Assembly: GCA_020638675.1 (NCBI GenBank)
Contig: JACKID010000001.1
Location: 1,612,001 to 1,676,000, forward strand
Length of the DNA: 64,000 nt
DNA from: Planctomycetota bacterium
GTDB taxonomy: Bacteria > Planctomycetota > UBA8742 > UBA2392
Direction: 5' to 3'
Positions 1 through 8,964 of this stretch are shown piece by piece (the stretch's first letter is position 1; each line of letters opens with the position of its first letter). The notes below the pieces were generated by a model, which was not told the origin of the DNA, made no database searches, and worked only from the letters and a program-made list of their open reading frames with translations. Both the position numbers and the translations under genes were made by a program.

Positions 1-113
1 AGGAACTGCTTGAGGTAATGCACGAAAACCGAGTGAAACGCCTCTACACGGCGGGCTTCACCTTTGACCAGGCCCAGACGCTCAGCGAGCTGCACACGCC
101 AAACTTCATGTGA
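1..113 (+). CDS. C-terminal end of an unidentified protein (partial)
   Basis: An open frame enters from the left edge (codons in phase from base 3) and stops at TGA 111-113. The visible 36 residues are charged and amphipathic and end in LSELHTPNFM. No family can be named from this fragment. It converges on the lipoprotein gene, whose stop codon begins on the very next base. The open frame and tight convergent spacing support it being real. Confidence 0.5.
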   Translation, partial: ELLEVMHENRVKRLYTAGFTFDQAQTLSELHTPNFM

Positions 114-971
114 TCAGTCGACCATGTCGCGCCCGCTGACTGTTTTGTCGGGGATCGGCTGGATGACGTCCCAGTGCTCGGCGACCTTGCCGTTCTCGCA
201 GCGGAACAGGTCGTAGATCGCGAGCGGCTTGCCGTCGGCCATCCCACGCGCCTGCACGAGTACGAAGTTGCCTTCGCCGACCACGCGCTTGACGCTGTAG
301 CTGAACTCGACGCCGCTGTCCTTCATGCCTTGCAGGAAGGCGCGCAGAGCATCCGGGCCGTCGGGCGCGCCCGGGTTGTGCTGGTGGTAGTAGTCGCCGT
401 CGATGTAGTCGTTGATCTTGTCGAGGTCGCGGCGCACCAGCACGGCGTCAACGAACTCGCGCACGAGCTTTCGGTTGGCGTCCGTGCGGTCGCGGTCGGT
501 CGCGTCGGTCGGGCCGTCCAGCATGTTGCGCCCGCTGGCTGTTGTTTCCGGCTGGGCCTGCATGGCGTCCCAGTGCTCGACCAGCTGTCCGTCCTTCACG
601 CGCCAGAGGTCCATCACGGCCGTGCGGGTGCCTTCGCCGACCAGCTCGCTGTGCGCCCAGACGTACTCGCCGTCCTGGAACAGTCGGACGTTCCGGTAGT
701 CGACCTTCTTGCTGGTGTCGCGGCTCGACAGGTAGTCGATCAAGCCCTGCCGCCCGTCGGCCGCGTTCGGGTTGTGCTGGATGTAGTCCTCGGCGACGTA
801 CTTGCGAACTACATCCAGGTCGCCGCGCCCGAGACCATCCATGATGACTTTTCGGGCCACATCCTTGTTCGAAAGCTCGCTGTCCGGCAGCCCGCCGGAG
901 TTGCGGTGGCTGCCTGCACAACCGGCAACGAACGCACCAAGCAGCACGACGACAAGGGTGTAGCGCGTCAT
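114..971 (-). CDS. Lipoprotein with two SnoaL/NTF2-like domains
   Basis: 285 residues. The N-terminus is a lipoprotein signal peptide with lipobox VAGC (Cys at about residue 18), so the protein should be acylated and anchored at the envelope. The mature part holds two tandem copies of a SnoaL-like (NTF2-fold) domain, about residues 38-150 and 165-285. Each copy contains a Y(I/H)QHNPxAxDG segment and ends with a similar SGRxMxD motif, so it arose by internal duplication. SnoaL-like folds bind or isomerise small molecules, but nothing here fixes a substrate. AGGAG precedes the ATG at 971. The gene lies 9 nt after the kinase stop on the same strand, so the two are probably co-transcribed. Confidence 0.75.
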   Translation of the reverse strand: MTRYTLVVVLLGAFVAGCAGSHRNSGGLPDSELSNKDVARKVIMDGLGRGDLDVVRKYVAEDYIQHNPNAADGRQGLIDYLSSRDTSKKVDYRNVRLFQDGEYVWAHSELVGEGTRTAVMDLWRVKDGQLVEHWDAMQAQPETTASGRNMLDGPTDATDRDRTDANRKLVREFVDAVLVRRDLDKINDYIDGDYYHQHNPGAPDGPDALRAFLQGMKDSGVEFSYSVKRVVGEGNFVLVQARGMADGKPLAIYDLFRCENGKVAEHWDVIQPIPDKTVSGRDMVD

Positions 972-980
972 TCGGTACTC

Positions 981-2795
981 CTAGACCGGCATCCAGCGGA
1001 ACGGGGTCGTGCCGCACTTGGGGCACGACTTCTGTTTCTCGATCACTTCCTGCCGCGTGAGAAACCCAGCGCCGCAAGCGTCGCACTTTACTTTCATTCC
1101 ACCGCGTGTAATGGTCGGCCGCGGCTCACTGCCCGTGCGCGCCTTTGCGTCATCCATGCGTACGGTACCGGATACAAAACGCGCGGCCTTGGTTAGCTCA
1201 TCGAAGTTCGCAGCTCGCGGGTCGGTGCTGCTGCCCGGTCGCCCATCGTCGATTCGCCCCACCCGCTGTTCGGGCGCGATACCGGCCTTCTTCGCGAGCA
1301 TCTCGTACTCCTGCTGGAACGACGCGTCAATTCGCGCGGCCTGTGCCAGCTTCTCCGTTGCGGCCGCCAGCATGCCTCGACCTTCCGCTGCGCGCGCCTT
1401 CTCGGCGAGCCTGCGAGCGCGCTCCAGATCGCGCCGCGCCGCGTCGTGATTCTGGCGCACCCACGGGAACCATTCGGCCGCTGCGCCCAGATGCTCGCTG
1501 GAGCGCATCAACAGGAAGTTCAGCTCGTTGAGTTCTTCCTGTGCGTCGCGCAAGCGGCGCTGGGTGAGGGCCTCCTCCGCACGTTTGCGGTGGCTTGCCG
1601 CAATCTCGCCGGCGACGACGTCTGCTCCGCAGTGATTGCAGGCCTTGGGGCCGACCCGGCGAAGCTGGCTGCAGACGGCGCACAACACAGTGAGTGGCGT
1701 CTTGCATTGCGAGCAGGCCGTAGCGTCCAAGGGATTCTCCGTGCCGCACTCGGGGCAGGCCAACTCGTTGAACTGGCGCTCGGGCGGGACCGACGGCACG
1801 CCGACCACAGACTCAAGCGGCACGGCATGCACGGCCTCGAGGAACGATTTCACGTCGGCGTAGCGCTTGTCCGGCTCGGGCTCACAGGCGCGGGCGACGA
1901 CTTCCTGCCAGCGGGTCGAAAGCTTCGGCAGGTGCAGCGGCACAGGCCGCAGCCCGGTCAGCATCTCATACAGCGTCGCGCCCATGCTGTAGATGTCGGC
2001 GCGGCTGTCGACGTTCTTGGCGTCGCGTTTCTGCTCCGGCGCGGCGTAGTCGTGTGTGCCCAGGAAGAACCCGGTCTGCGAAAAATCGCTGTCCACGGCC
2101 GCGCGGGCTAGCCCGAAGTCGAGCAGCTTTGGTGTGCCCGTGCGGTCGATGATCACGTTGGCCGGTTTGATATCGCGGTGCACGACGCCCTTCTCATGCG
2201 CATGCATCACGCCAGCACAGATACCCTCGAAGATGCCGACGGCCTGCTCGGCCGGCAGCGCGCCGCGCCGGGCGATGCGAGCGTTGAGGGGCTCGCCGGC
2301 GACGAACTCCATCACGAGGTAGGGTCCGCTGGAGTCGCGCCCGTAGTCGAACAGTGTCACGATGTTCGGGTGCAGCATCTTGGCGAAACTCTGTGCCTCG
2401 CGCGTGAAGCGTTGAAAGCCTTCCTCGGATGCCACGGACTGCTTGATGCGCTTGAGTGCCACCACTCGGTCGAGACTTGTGTCGTGCGCGCGATAGACGG
2501 CACCCATGCCGCCCCGCCCGAGAATATCGAGCAGGCGATAGCGGTTGTCCGCGCCGGCGGAGCCGTAGTCAGGGGGTGCCGGTGCGTCGCCGCGCGGCTC
2601 GCCGGGTTTCTTGTAGTCCGTGCCCGCTTTGGCGGGGTCGGGCGTGCCGGGTTCGATCTTCAGCAGCGTGCCGGAGGTTTCATCAGAGGCATCTTCAACG
2701 GGCGTGGAAAGCACGGGCGTGGAAAGGCCCTGGCCGCAGCGGTAGCAGAACCGCGCGTCAGACGGGTTATCGGTTTGGCAGCTCGAACAAAGCAT
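981..2795 (-). CDS. Serine/threonine protein kinase with several zinc ribbons
   Basis: 604 residues from ATG 2795; an upstream in-frame extension exists but the zinc ribbon begins at this Met. Order of parts: N-terminal zinc ribbon with Cys 3, 6, 17 and 20; Pro/Gly-rich linker; Hanks-type kinase about 86-345 with GRGGMGAVY, Lys115 in VALK, HRDIKPAN at 206 and DFG at 226; two further CxxC zinc-ribbon pairs from about 347 to 390; a charged coiled coil; and a C-terminal zinc ribbon (CDACG and CPKCG). There is no obvious transmembrane segment, so it is probably cytoplasmic. It should phosphorylate Ser/Thr of unknown partners. It is followed 9 nt later by the SnoaL lipoprotein. All core catalytic motifs are present. 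Confidence 0.9.
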   Translation of the reverse strand: MLCSSCQTDNPSDARFCYRCGQGLSTPVLSTPVEDASDETSGTLLKIEPGTPDPAKAGTDYKKPGEPRGDAPAPPDYGSAGADNRYRLLDILGRGGMGAVYRAHDTSLDRVVALKRIKQSVASEEGFQRFTREAQSFAKMLHPNIVTLFDYGRDSSGPYLVMEFVAGEPLNARIARRGALPAEQAVGIFEGICAGVMHAHEKGVVHRDIKPANVIIDRTGTPKLLDFGLARAAVDSDFSQTGFFLGTHDYAAPEQKRDAKNVDSRADIYSMGATLYEMLTGLRPVPLHLPKLSTRWQEVVARACEPEPDKRYADVKSFLEAVHAVPLESVVGVPSVPPERQFNELACPECGTENPLDATACSQCKTPLTVLCAVCSQLRRVGPKACNHCGADVVAGEIAASHRKRAEEALTQRRLRDAQEELNELNFLLMRSSEHLGAAAEWFPWVRQNHDAARRDLERARRLAEKARAAEGRGMLAAATEKLAQAARIDASFQQEYEMLAKKAGIAPEQRVGRIDDGRPGSSTDPRAANFDELTKAARFVSGTVRMDDAKARTGSEPRPTITRGGMKVKCDACGAGFLTRQEVIEKQKSCPKCGTTPFRWMPV

Positions 2796-2984
2796 GGACG
2801 GCGGCAGTCTAGCTGCATGGCTGCGGCGAGAGTATCGGAATTCGCCTTGGCGGTGTGGCCAGGGGCAGACCTTGAAGTCCTCCAACAGGCAGGGACGGGT
2901 CGACTGCCGCAAGTGTTGTGAGTCAGTTCAGGGTCGTTTTCGGGGTTCGGTTTACGCGCCCCGTGGAGAGCGGGAGTGCGAACG

Positions 2985-4040
2985 TCACGCCTGGTGCAAC
3001 GCCAGGAACTCTGTAGCGGTGGGCTCGTGTTCCGGACGCCCGTTCAGCTCGTGGCGGCGTTTGGAAACGGCCTCATAGATGGCGCGGCGTGCGCGGTTGA
3101 TGCCGCCCAGGGGCTCATGATCCGGCAGGCAGCGCCAGACGTTGAACGACAGGTGCTCGCAGAACTCCATCAGCTCGTGGCTATCGGGCTTCTGTTTCGG
3201 CAGGTACATGGTTGCGAGCTTGCGCAGCGGCGCGCCCGTCCACTCGCGGGTGGGATCCTCAATCGGCATGGTGTCCGGGTTCGTGCGGATCTGCGCCATG
3301 AAGTCGAACGCGGCCTCGCCCTCCGACAACTGCTGCGCCAGCGCGATGCGCAGCTTGTCGGGTGAGTCGGCCGGAGCCACGGGCCTCAACTTCTCCGCAT
3401 GCGGCTGCACCGACCAGCGCACAACGTGCGGCCCGAGGCGGTAGGGGGTCGTGCTCCAGTAGCGCTGGTCGAGGGGCGTGGCGGGCTGCTTGGCCATCAT
3501 CGCCAGCATGATCTTGAGCTGCTCCGGGTGCTTGCGCAGGTAGGTCATGTAAACGTGCCCCATCTCCGCGATGAAGCGTGGCAGGAAGAATGCGAGCTTT
3601 GGCAGCACGGAATCCTTGGCATGGATCAGCGCGTCGAACAGCTCGACGTAGCCGGCAACGTCACCGGCGAAGAAAACCGGGTGGTCCAGCAGCACGAAGT
3701 CGTGCGTCTGGCAGTCCTCCAGCAGCTTGTAGCCGGGCACGTTGAACAGCTTCAGCGCCATGCCATGGCCGTCGCCCTTGCGGTCATCGGTCATGGCCGC
3801 GTTGCTGAAGCGGATGGCGGTGGGGTAGCGTCCCGGTTTGGCGAACAGCCCGTGGCGCAAGTCGGCGTCGAGCCCGGACTCGACCACGAATTCCGCCCGC
3901 ACGCAGCCGTGATGCTTCGGATGCTGCCCGCGCAGGACGGGCTTGGTGTCTTTGTCCATCAGGGTCAGTGACTGCTCGACCAGCCGTGCGATCTGCGCAT
4001 CTTCCCCGGGCGGGACATTCTCGTTGGATTCAGCTGACAT
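2985..4040 (-). CDS. Catalase-family (heme catalase-like) protein
   Basis: 351 residues from ATG 4040, preceded by GAAAGG at good spacing; a longer in-frame start lacks such a site. The fragments YPTAIRFSNAA, GDGHGMALKLFNVPGYK and LLDHPVFFAGDVAGYVE match the short catalase-like family related to heme catalases. The C-terminus has the INRARRAIYEAVSKRRHELN pattern typical of that family. It is shorter than classical catalases (about 480 residues or more), and the heme ligand cannot be confirmed by eye. It may handle peroxide or lipid hydroperoxide. It stands alone between the kinase and ygiQ. Family assignment is by pattern and fairly confident; the activity is uncertain. Confidence 0.65.
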   Translation of the reverse strand: MSAESNENVPPGEDAQIARLVEQSLTLMDKDTKPVLRGQHPKHHGCVRAEFVVESGLDADLRHGLFAKPGRYPTAIRFSNAAMTDDRKGDGHGMALKLFNVPGYKLLEDCQTHDFVLLDHPVFFAGDVAGYVELFDALIHAKDSVLPKLAFFLPRFIAEMGHVYMTYLRKHPEQLKIMLAMMAKQPATPLDQRYWSTTPYRLGPHVVRWSVQPHAEKLRPVAPADSPDKLRIALAQQLSEGEAAFDFMAQIRTNPDTMPIEDPTREWTGAPLRKLATMYLPKQKPDSHELMEFCEHLSFNVWRCLPDHEPLGGINRARRAIYEAVSKRRHELNGRPEHEPTATEFLALHQA

Positions 4041-4126
4041 GAGGCCTTTCAAGGTGGTGCGCGCGTGGGGGCCGCGCACGCATTCTAGCCGCGCGCGTTA
4101 ATCAGCGGCGAACAATCCACGGTCGC

Positions 4127-6733
4127 CTAAGGGCGCTTGCGCTTTCGCGCGCGAGGCTTGCGCCCGCGGTAGGGGTTGTTGCGCTTTCGTGTGGTGGCGG
4201 GACCGCTGCCGATTCCTGCTGGCCGCGCGGGGTTGTCGTCGTCCCAGTCTTCTTCGTTGCCCGGCTTGACCAGCGCGTCTTTGTGGTGACCGATCAAGTC
4301 TTTGCGGCCGGCTTCGCGCAGGGCTTTGCGGACTCGGCCGTGGAACTCGGGGCGTTTGAACTGCATGAGCGCGCGCTGGCGGCGCTTTTCGCGCATGGTG
4401 GTGGGGGTGTAGACGAACTCGCCGGTTTCGGGGTCGTGCCCGCTGTAGAACATCGCGGTCGCGGGCGTCATCGGAGTGGGGATGAAGTCCTGCACCTGCT
4501 CAGGCGACCAGTTGTTCTTCTTGAAGTATTCGGCGAGGCGGATCTGCTCTTCCATCGTGCAGCCCGGGTGGCTGCTTACGAAGTACGCGACGAGGTACTG
4601 CTCTTTGCCGACCTTGCGGCTGGCCTCAATGAAGCGCTTCTTGAACTCTTCGTACTTGTTCAAGCCGGGCTTGCGCATCTTGGCGAGGACGTCGTCAGAC
4701 AGGTGCTCGGGCGCGACCTTGAGGTGGCCGGACGTGTGGTGGGCGGCGAGGTTCTCGATGTAAGCGTCGCCGAGCCCGCGCGTGTTCTTGTCGTCGATCA
4801 GCATGTCGTGGCGGATGCCTGACGCGATGAAAGCCCTCTTCACGCCCGGCACGGCGCGGACGCGTTTCAGCATGTCGAGCTGCTTGTCGATGTGCTGGCG
4901 CAGCGCGGGGCACGGGTCGGGCAGCAGGCAGTCGCGGTCTTTGCATGCGCCGAGCGTCTGCTGGACGCTACAGTAGTTGCCGTACATGTTCGCGGTCGGG
5001 CCGCCGACGTCGCTGATGTAGCCCTTGAAGCTGGGCATGCCGCTGATGCTCTCCGCTTCCTTCACGATGCTGTCGGCCGAGCGTGACTGGATCGTGCGCC
5101 CCTGGTGCATCCAAATCGCGCAGAAGGTGCAAGAGCCCATGCAGCCGCGGTGGGTGATGATGGAGTGCTGCGTCGTCAGCCACGCCGGCACGCCGCCCTG
5201 CGCTTCGTAGTCCGGGTGCGGCAGGCGGGTGTAGGGCAGGTCGTACCAGCGGTCGAGTTCCTCTTCGGACTGCAGGCGCGCAGGCGGAAGCTGGATCACG
5301 CTGAGCTTGCCGGTGCGCTGGACCAGCGGTCGCCCGCGAACGGGGTCCTGCTGGTCAAAGATCGTCTTGAAAGCGACGGAGTAGTTACGGCGGTATGGCG
5401 GGATCTGGTCGCCGAAATCTGTCTGGTGTTCCTGAACGCGATCTGCCGCGATTGTGGATTTTGGATTTTGGATTTTGGCTTCGTCTGAATCCGCTGCCGC
5501 CTGCTGCCTGCCGCCTGCCGCCTCCTTCGGCGGAAGCAAAGCTTCATGGTCCAGCGTGTAGACCGGCTTGCCGAAGCGCTCGACGAACTCGGGTGTCTCC
5601 AGTATCGCCGCGTCCTTCTTCACGTAGGCCGTGCCGCGCACGTCGGTGATTTCGCGAAGCTGCTCGCCGCGGTTCAGTCGGTGCGCAAGCTCGACGATCT
5701 GCGTCTCGCCCATGCCGAACACCAGCATGTCGGCGTTGGAATCCAGCAGCACGCTGCGGCGCACCTTGTCGTCCCAGTAATCGTAGTGGCTGAAGCGGCG
5801 CTGGCTGGCCTCGATGCCGCCGACAATGATCGGGGCCTTTCCAAACGCGCGGCGGATCATGTTGCAGTACACGATGGTCGCGCGCACCGGGCGTTTGCCC
5901 GGCTTGCCACCCGGCGAGTAGGGGTCGTCGCTGCGCGGCAGCTTGTGTGCCGTGTAGGCATTCAGGTTGCTGTCGAGATTGCCAGCGCTGACCAGGAACG
6001 CGAGGCGTGGCATGCCCAGCGCCTTGAAGGCCTCCGGGTTGGTGTAGTCCGGCTGCGACAGGATGCCGACCTTGAAGCCGGCCCACTCAAGCACTCGGCC
6101 AATCACAGCGTTGGCAAAGCTCGGGTGATCAACGTACGCATCGCCGGTGACGAGAACGAAATCGCACTGGTCCCAGCCCCGGGCGTCCATGTCGGCCTTC
6201 GACACGGGTAGGTACGAGGAGCGTTGCCTTGAGGCGGCAAGCGGCAGGCGGGAGGCGTCAGTAGCTGCAGTTTCTGCCGCCTGCGCACTGCCGCCTGTCG
6301 ACTCGTAATACTGCGCCGCCAGTTTCGCCGCGTACTCCTGCGCGGCCGCGGCCTTGGCTTTCAGGTCGGCTTCGCTCGCACTGCCGAAGCGGCCCTGTGT
6401 CTTGAGATAGCGCTCAAGCGCGTCGACGGCGTGCGGCTCGTTCATTGAGTTCTGGGTGTAGGCGACCGGTTCGCCCTTGCTGGCCTGCAGGCGCTGGCGC
6501 TCATCATTGAGCCAGGCGCGGTTCAGCTCGGCCTGCTTTGTGCGCTGACCTTCCGAAACGGCGTGGCCGTCGGGCGTGATCTTGCCGGTCAGTAGATCGA
6601 CCTTGTCGGCATGGCCGCCGCGCTCGAATCGCTCCAGGATTTCGCCGGGGCGTTTGCGGTAGCCGTCTTTGGAATGGTCCCCGGCTGCGGGTTGCAGCTT
6701 GGCGTGTAGACGCGGTGCGCCTTCGTTGCTCAT
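4127..6733 (-). CDS. ygiQ: YgiQ-family radical SAM protein
   Basis: 868 residues, longer than most YgiQ proteins. The N-terminal half has the B12-binding/UPF0313-like region (CDFVLVTGDAYVDHPSF, then APIIVGGIEASQRRFSHYDYWD). The radical SAM core follows with RGCMGSCTFCAI, the CxxxCxxC cluster ligands at about residues 530-540. The C-terminus is basic and ends in an Arg/Lys-rich tail that may bind nucleic acid. Start ATG 6733 follows AAGGGA. The enzyme's substrate is not established for the family. Oddity: two segments, near residues 145-170 and 403-430, are encoded by heptamer repeats (forward 6231-6300 and 5456-5525). They look like in-frame insertions, being Ala/Ser/Gln-rich and unlike the conserved flanks. 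Confidence 0.9.
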   Translation of the reverse strand: MSNEGAPRLHAKLQPAAGDHSKDGYRKRPGEILERFERGGHADKVDLLTGKITPDGHAVSEGQRTKQAELNRAWLNDERQRLQASKGEPVAYTQNSMNEPHAVDALERYLKTQGRFGSASEADLKAKAAAAQEYAAKLAAQYYESTGGSAQAAETAATDASRLPLAASRQRSSYLPVSKADMDARGWDQCDFVLVTGDAYVDHPSFANAVIGRVLEWAGFKVGILSQPDYTNPEAFKALGMPRLAFLVSAGNLDSNLNAYTAHKLPRSDDPYSPGGKPGKRPVRATIVYCNMIRRAFGKAPIIVGGIEASQRRFSHYDYWDDKVRRSVLLDSNADMLVFGMGETQIVELAHRLNRGEQLREITDVRGTAYVKKDAAILETPEFVERFGKPVYTLDHEALLPPKEAAGGRQQAAADSDEAKIQNPKSTIAADRVQEHQTDFGDQIPPYRRNYSVAFKTIFDQQDPVRGRPLVQRTGKLSVIQLPPARLQSEEELDRWYDLPYTRLPHPDYEAQGGVPAWLTTQHSIITHRGCMGSCTFCAIWMHQGRTIQSRSADSIVKEAESISGMPSFKGYISDVGGPTANMYGNYCSVQQTLGACKDRDCLLPDPCPALRQHIDKQLDMLKRVRAVPGVKRAFIASGIRHDMLIDDKNTRGLGDAYIENLAAHHTSGHLKVAPEHLSDDVLAKMRKPGLNKYEEFKKRFIEASRKVGKEQYLVAYFVSSHPGCTMEEQIRLAEYFKKNNWSPEQVQDFIPTPMTPATAMFYSGHDPETGEFVYTPTTMREKRRQRALMQFKRPEFHGRVRKALREAGRKDLIGHHKDALVKPGNEEDWDDDNPARPAGIGSGPATTRKRNNPYRGRKPRARKRKRP
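5456..5525. repeat. Heptamer tandem repeats inside ygiQ
   Basis: Bases 5456-5478 are three copies of GGATTTT with unit length 7, preceded by CCGCGATTGT. Bases 5491-5525 are about four degenerate copies of CTGCCGC, also unit length 7. Both sit in the coding frame of ygiQ on the minus strand and encode an Ala/Gln/Asn/Lys-rich stretch with no role in the radical SAM fold. Unit length 7 keeps frame only in multiples of three units or with compensation, so frame preservation suggests selection. Confidence 0.8.
6231..6300. repeat. Heptamer inverted repeat inside ygiQ
   Basis: Left arm 6231-6259 holds heptamers of the AGGCGGC type. After a short AT-richer centre (TAGCTGCAGTTT) the right arm 6274-6300 holds the complementary CTGCCGC type. 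The whole can fold as a hairpin. It is in frame in ygiQ, giving a small-residue-rich peptide near residue 160. It is the same repeat class as 5491-5525. Confidence 0.75.
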
Positions 6734-6983
6734 CTCAGTCCCTTTCGGACATCTGTAGCGCTGCAGCCGGCATTTCCGACCCGCGCTGGATCCGACTTCG
6801 CCAAGGCTTCGTCGGGCAGGCCCGACTAGGCTGCTTCTGACCGGAGAGTCCCGATCAGCGGCTAGTCACTGGCGTGCAAGTGTAGGGGCGGTTGGGCAGA
6901 ACGCAACGGGACAACCGTGGCGGCCGGGTGTATAAGCCTCGCCGTCTGTTACACTGCCTGACCTTTGAATCACGGGAACACGC

Positions 6984-8453
6984 ATGTTCGAGAACATCTC
7001 CACCCGCTTTTCGGACCTTTGGCGCAAGATGTCGGGGTCCGACAAGATCACCGAAGAAAACGTCGTTGAGGCCGTGCGCGCGATTCGTACCGCGCTGCTG
7101 GAGGCCGACGTCAGCCTCAAGGTTGCCAAGAACTTCACCGAGCGCGTGCGCGAAAAGGCGCTCGGCGCGGAAGTGCTGCAGGGCGTTCGCCCCGGTGAGC
7201 AGTTCGTCAAGATCGTTCACGATGAACTGATCCGGATGATGAACGAGGAAGGCACTGTCGACGAACAGGGCCGTTCCAAGATGAAGTTCCGCAGCGACCG
7301 CCCGACCGTCATCCTGATGGCCGGTCTGCAGGGCGCGGGCAAAACCACCACCTGCGGCAAGCTGGCGATCTACCTGAAGCAGAAGTTCAAGAAGACCCCG
7401 CTGCTGGTTGCCGCCGACTTGCAGCGACCGGCCGCCGTGGACCAGCTTGAGGTTGTCGGCAAGGGCATCGGCATCCCGGTGTTCGCCGATCGCACGGCAA
7501 CGCCGCCGGAAGTGTGCGCCAAGGCCGTGGAGCACGCCAAGAAGAACGGCTTTGACGTGGTCATTCTCGACACGGCCGGTCGTTTGCACGTTGACGAATC
7601 CCTGATGAAGGAAGTGCAGGAGGTCGCGACGCGCGCCAAGCCGGACGAAGTCTTCTTCGTCTGCGACGGGATGACGGGCCAGGACGCCGTGAAGTCCGCC
7701 AAGGCGTTCGACGAGCAGTTGCCGCTGACCGGCGCGATCCTGACCAAGCTGGACGGTGACTCGCGCGGCGGCGCGGTCATGACCGTGCGCGCCATCACCG
7801 GCAAGCCGATCCGCTTTATCGGCGTAAGCGAGAAGATGGACGGGCTGGAAGTCTTCCACGCCGACCGTATCGCCGGGCGTATCCTGGGCATGGGCGACGT
7901 GGTCAGCCTCGTTGAGAAAGCCCAGAGCGCAATCGACGAAGACCAGGCGCTGGAGCTTGAACAGAAGCTGCTGGAAGACGAGTTCACGCTCGAGGATTTC
8001 CTGCAGCAGATCAAGGCCATTCGAAAAATGGGTCCCATGCAGGACCTGCTGAAGATGATCCCCGGCGCGCAGGACCTGCCGCTGGATCAGGTCAACGAGC
8101 GTGGGCTGGATCACGTGGAAGCGATCATCCTGTCAATGACGCCGAAAGAGCGTCGCCTGCCCGAGCAGTTGAACATGTCGCGCAAGCGCCGCATTTCCAG
8201 CGGCAGCGGGCGCAGCCTGGAAGAGCTCAACCGCCTGCTCAAGAGTTTTGAACAGATGCGCGAGATGGTGCAGGGGCTCAAGAACCAGGGCCTGATGGGC
8301 AAGGCCGCGGCCTGGAAGCTCGGGCGGGACAAGAAGAAAGCTGCCAAGCAGCAGATGAAGGCGCTCAAGGGCTCCAAGAAACGCGCCAAGGCGAACGTGC
8401 GCCGCGCCGCGCGAGACATGGCATCATTCCGGCGCGAGTTCAACCTGGACTAG
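6984..8453 (+). CDS. ffh: Signal recognition particle GTPase Ffh
   Basis: 489 residues. N domain (MFENISTRFSDLWRKM onward); G domain with P-loop GLQGAGKTT at residue 114, DTAGR, and TKLDGDSRGG; C-terminal M domain that is Met-rich and carries the RRISSGSGR signature for 4.5S RNA binding. It targets nascent membrane and secreted proteins to the Sec translocon with FtsY. Length and motifs are normal. Its stop overlaps by 4 nt the stop of the convergent ParE-type toxin gene. No 4.5S RNA gene was seen nearby. Confidence 0.98.
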   Translation: MFENISTRFSDLWRKMSGSDKITEENVVEAVRAIRTALLEADVSLKVAKNFTERVREKALGAEVLQGVRPGEQFVKIVHDELIRMMNEEGTVDEQGRSKMKFRSDRPTVILMAGLQGAGKTTTCGKLAIYLKQKFKKTPLLVAADLQRPAAVDQLEVVGKGIGIPVFADRTATPPEVCAKAVEHAKKNGFDVVILDTAGRLHVDESLMKEVQEVATRAKPDEVFFVCDGMTGQDAVKSAKAFDEQLPLTGAILTKLDGDSRGGAVMTVRAITGKPIRFIGVSEKMDGLEVFHADRIAGRILGMGDVVSLVEKAQSAIDEDQALELEQKLLEDEFTLEDFLQQIKAIRKMGPMQDLLKMIPGAQDLPLDQVNERGLDHVEAIILSMTPKERRLPEQLNMSRKRRISSGSGRSLEELNRLLKSFEQMREMVQGLKNQGLMGKAAAWKLGRDKKKAAKQQMKALKGSKKRAKANVRRAARDMASFRREFNLD

Positions 8454-8749
8454 CGGTCGAGGCGAAGCCGCCATGCGTTTGAATGCCGGTGAGCGTGCAG
8501 CGCCGCCACAACCTCGATGGACGAGTCCTCCACGATGTAGATCACGTGGTACGGAAAGCGCCTCAACATAGCACGGCGCACACCTTCATCGATTTCTGTG
8601 AAGCTTAAGGGGTACTCGGCAATCTTCGCGACGGCGAGCCGGAATTCATCCAGCAACTCATCGCCCAAACCCGGGAACTGCGCCTCGTACCATGCGTCGG
8701 CCTGGGCCAAGTCGGCCAGCGCGGCCGCCTGTATGTTGACCTGCCTCAT
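8450..8749 (-). CDS. RelE/ParE-family toxin
   Basis: 99 residues from ATG 8749. The sequence has the ParE-like layout: a basic N-terminal strand, helix ADLAQADAWYEAQFPGLGDE, and a C-terminal RRFPYHVIYIVED segment followed by VVAALHAHRH. These match the RelE/StbE/ParE superfamily. Its start overlaps the antitoxin stop by 4 nt (ATGA), so the pair is translated together. Members either cleave ribosome-bound mRNA or poison gyrase; the sequence alone does not decide which. Confidence 0.85.
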   Translation of the reverse strand: MRQVNIQAAALADLAQADAWYEAQFPGLGDELLDEFRLAVAKIAEYPLSFTEIDEGVRRAMLRRFPYHVIYIVEDSSIEVVAALHAHRHSNAWRLRLDR

Positions 8750-8964
8750 TTGCGGGCGGCCTTGATCTCGGCCAATGCTTGCTCGAGAGGCATTCCGGGG
8801 CGAGGGTTGGCGCGGTAGTCGGCCACTCGCTTGCGAACCAGTTGAAGCTGGTCCGGCGACAATGTGATGTCGGCTTCGCGCTCGGCAAGGCTCTCCCACA
8901 CTGCCTCCAGCAGTGCAAGGCGTTCCTCGACGGACAGCTTGTCGATCGCGGGCGTGTTGCTCAT
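8746..8964 (-). CDS. Addiction module antitoxin (TIGR02574-like)
   Basis: 72 residues from ATG 8964. The phrase LSVEERLALLEAVWESL followed by LSPDQLQLVRKRVADY and PGMPLEQALAEIKA fits the small putative addiction-module component family found upstream of RelE/ParE toxins. It overlaps the toxin gene by 4 nt. It should bind and neutralise the toxin and repress its own promoter. The pair lies between ffh and a divergent peptidase gene. Confidence 0.8.
   Translation of the reverse strand: MSNTPAIDKLSVEERLALLEAVWESLAEREADITLSPDQLQLVRKRVADYRANPRPGMPLEQALAEIKAARK

Noticed and set aside
2178..2921. Plus-strand frame inside the kinase gene
   Set aside because: Antisense to the catalytic kinase domain; no signal, motif or RBS.
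6788..6830. Small hairpins between ygiQ and ffh
   Set aside because: Short GC-rich complementarity without T-run or conserved RNA features; expected by chance in such DNA.
6855..8114. Long open frame antisense to ffh
   Set aside because: High-GC codon usage leaves antisense frames open; its translation has no family features, while ffh on the other strand is unmistakable.
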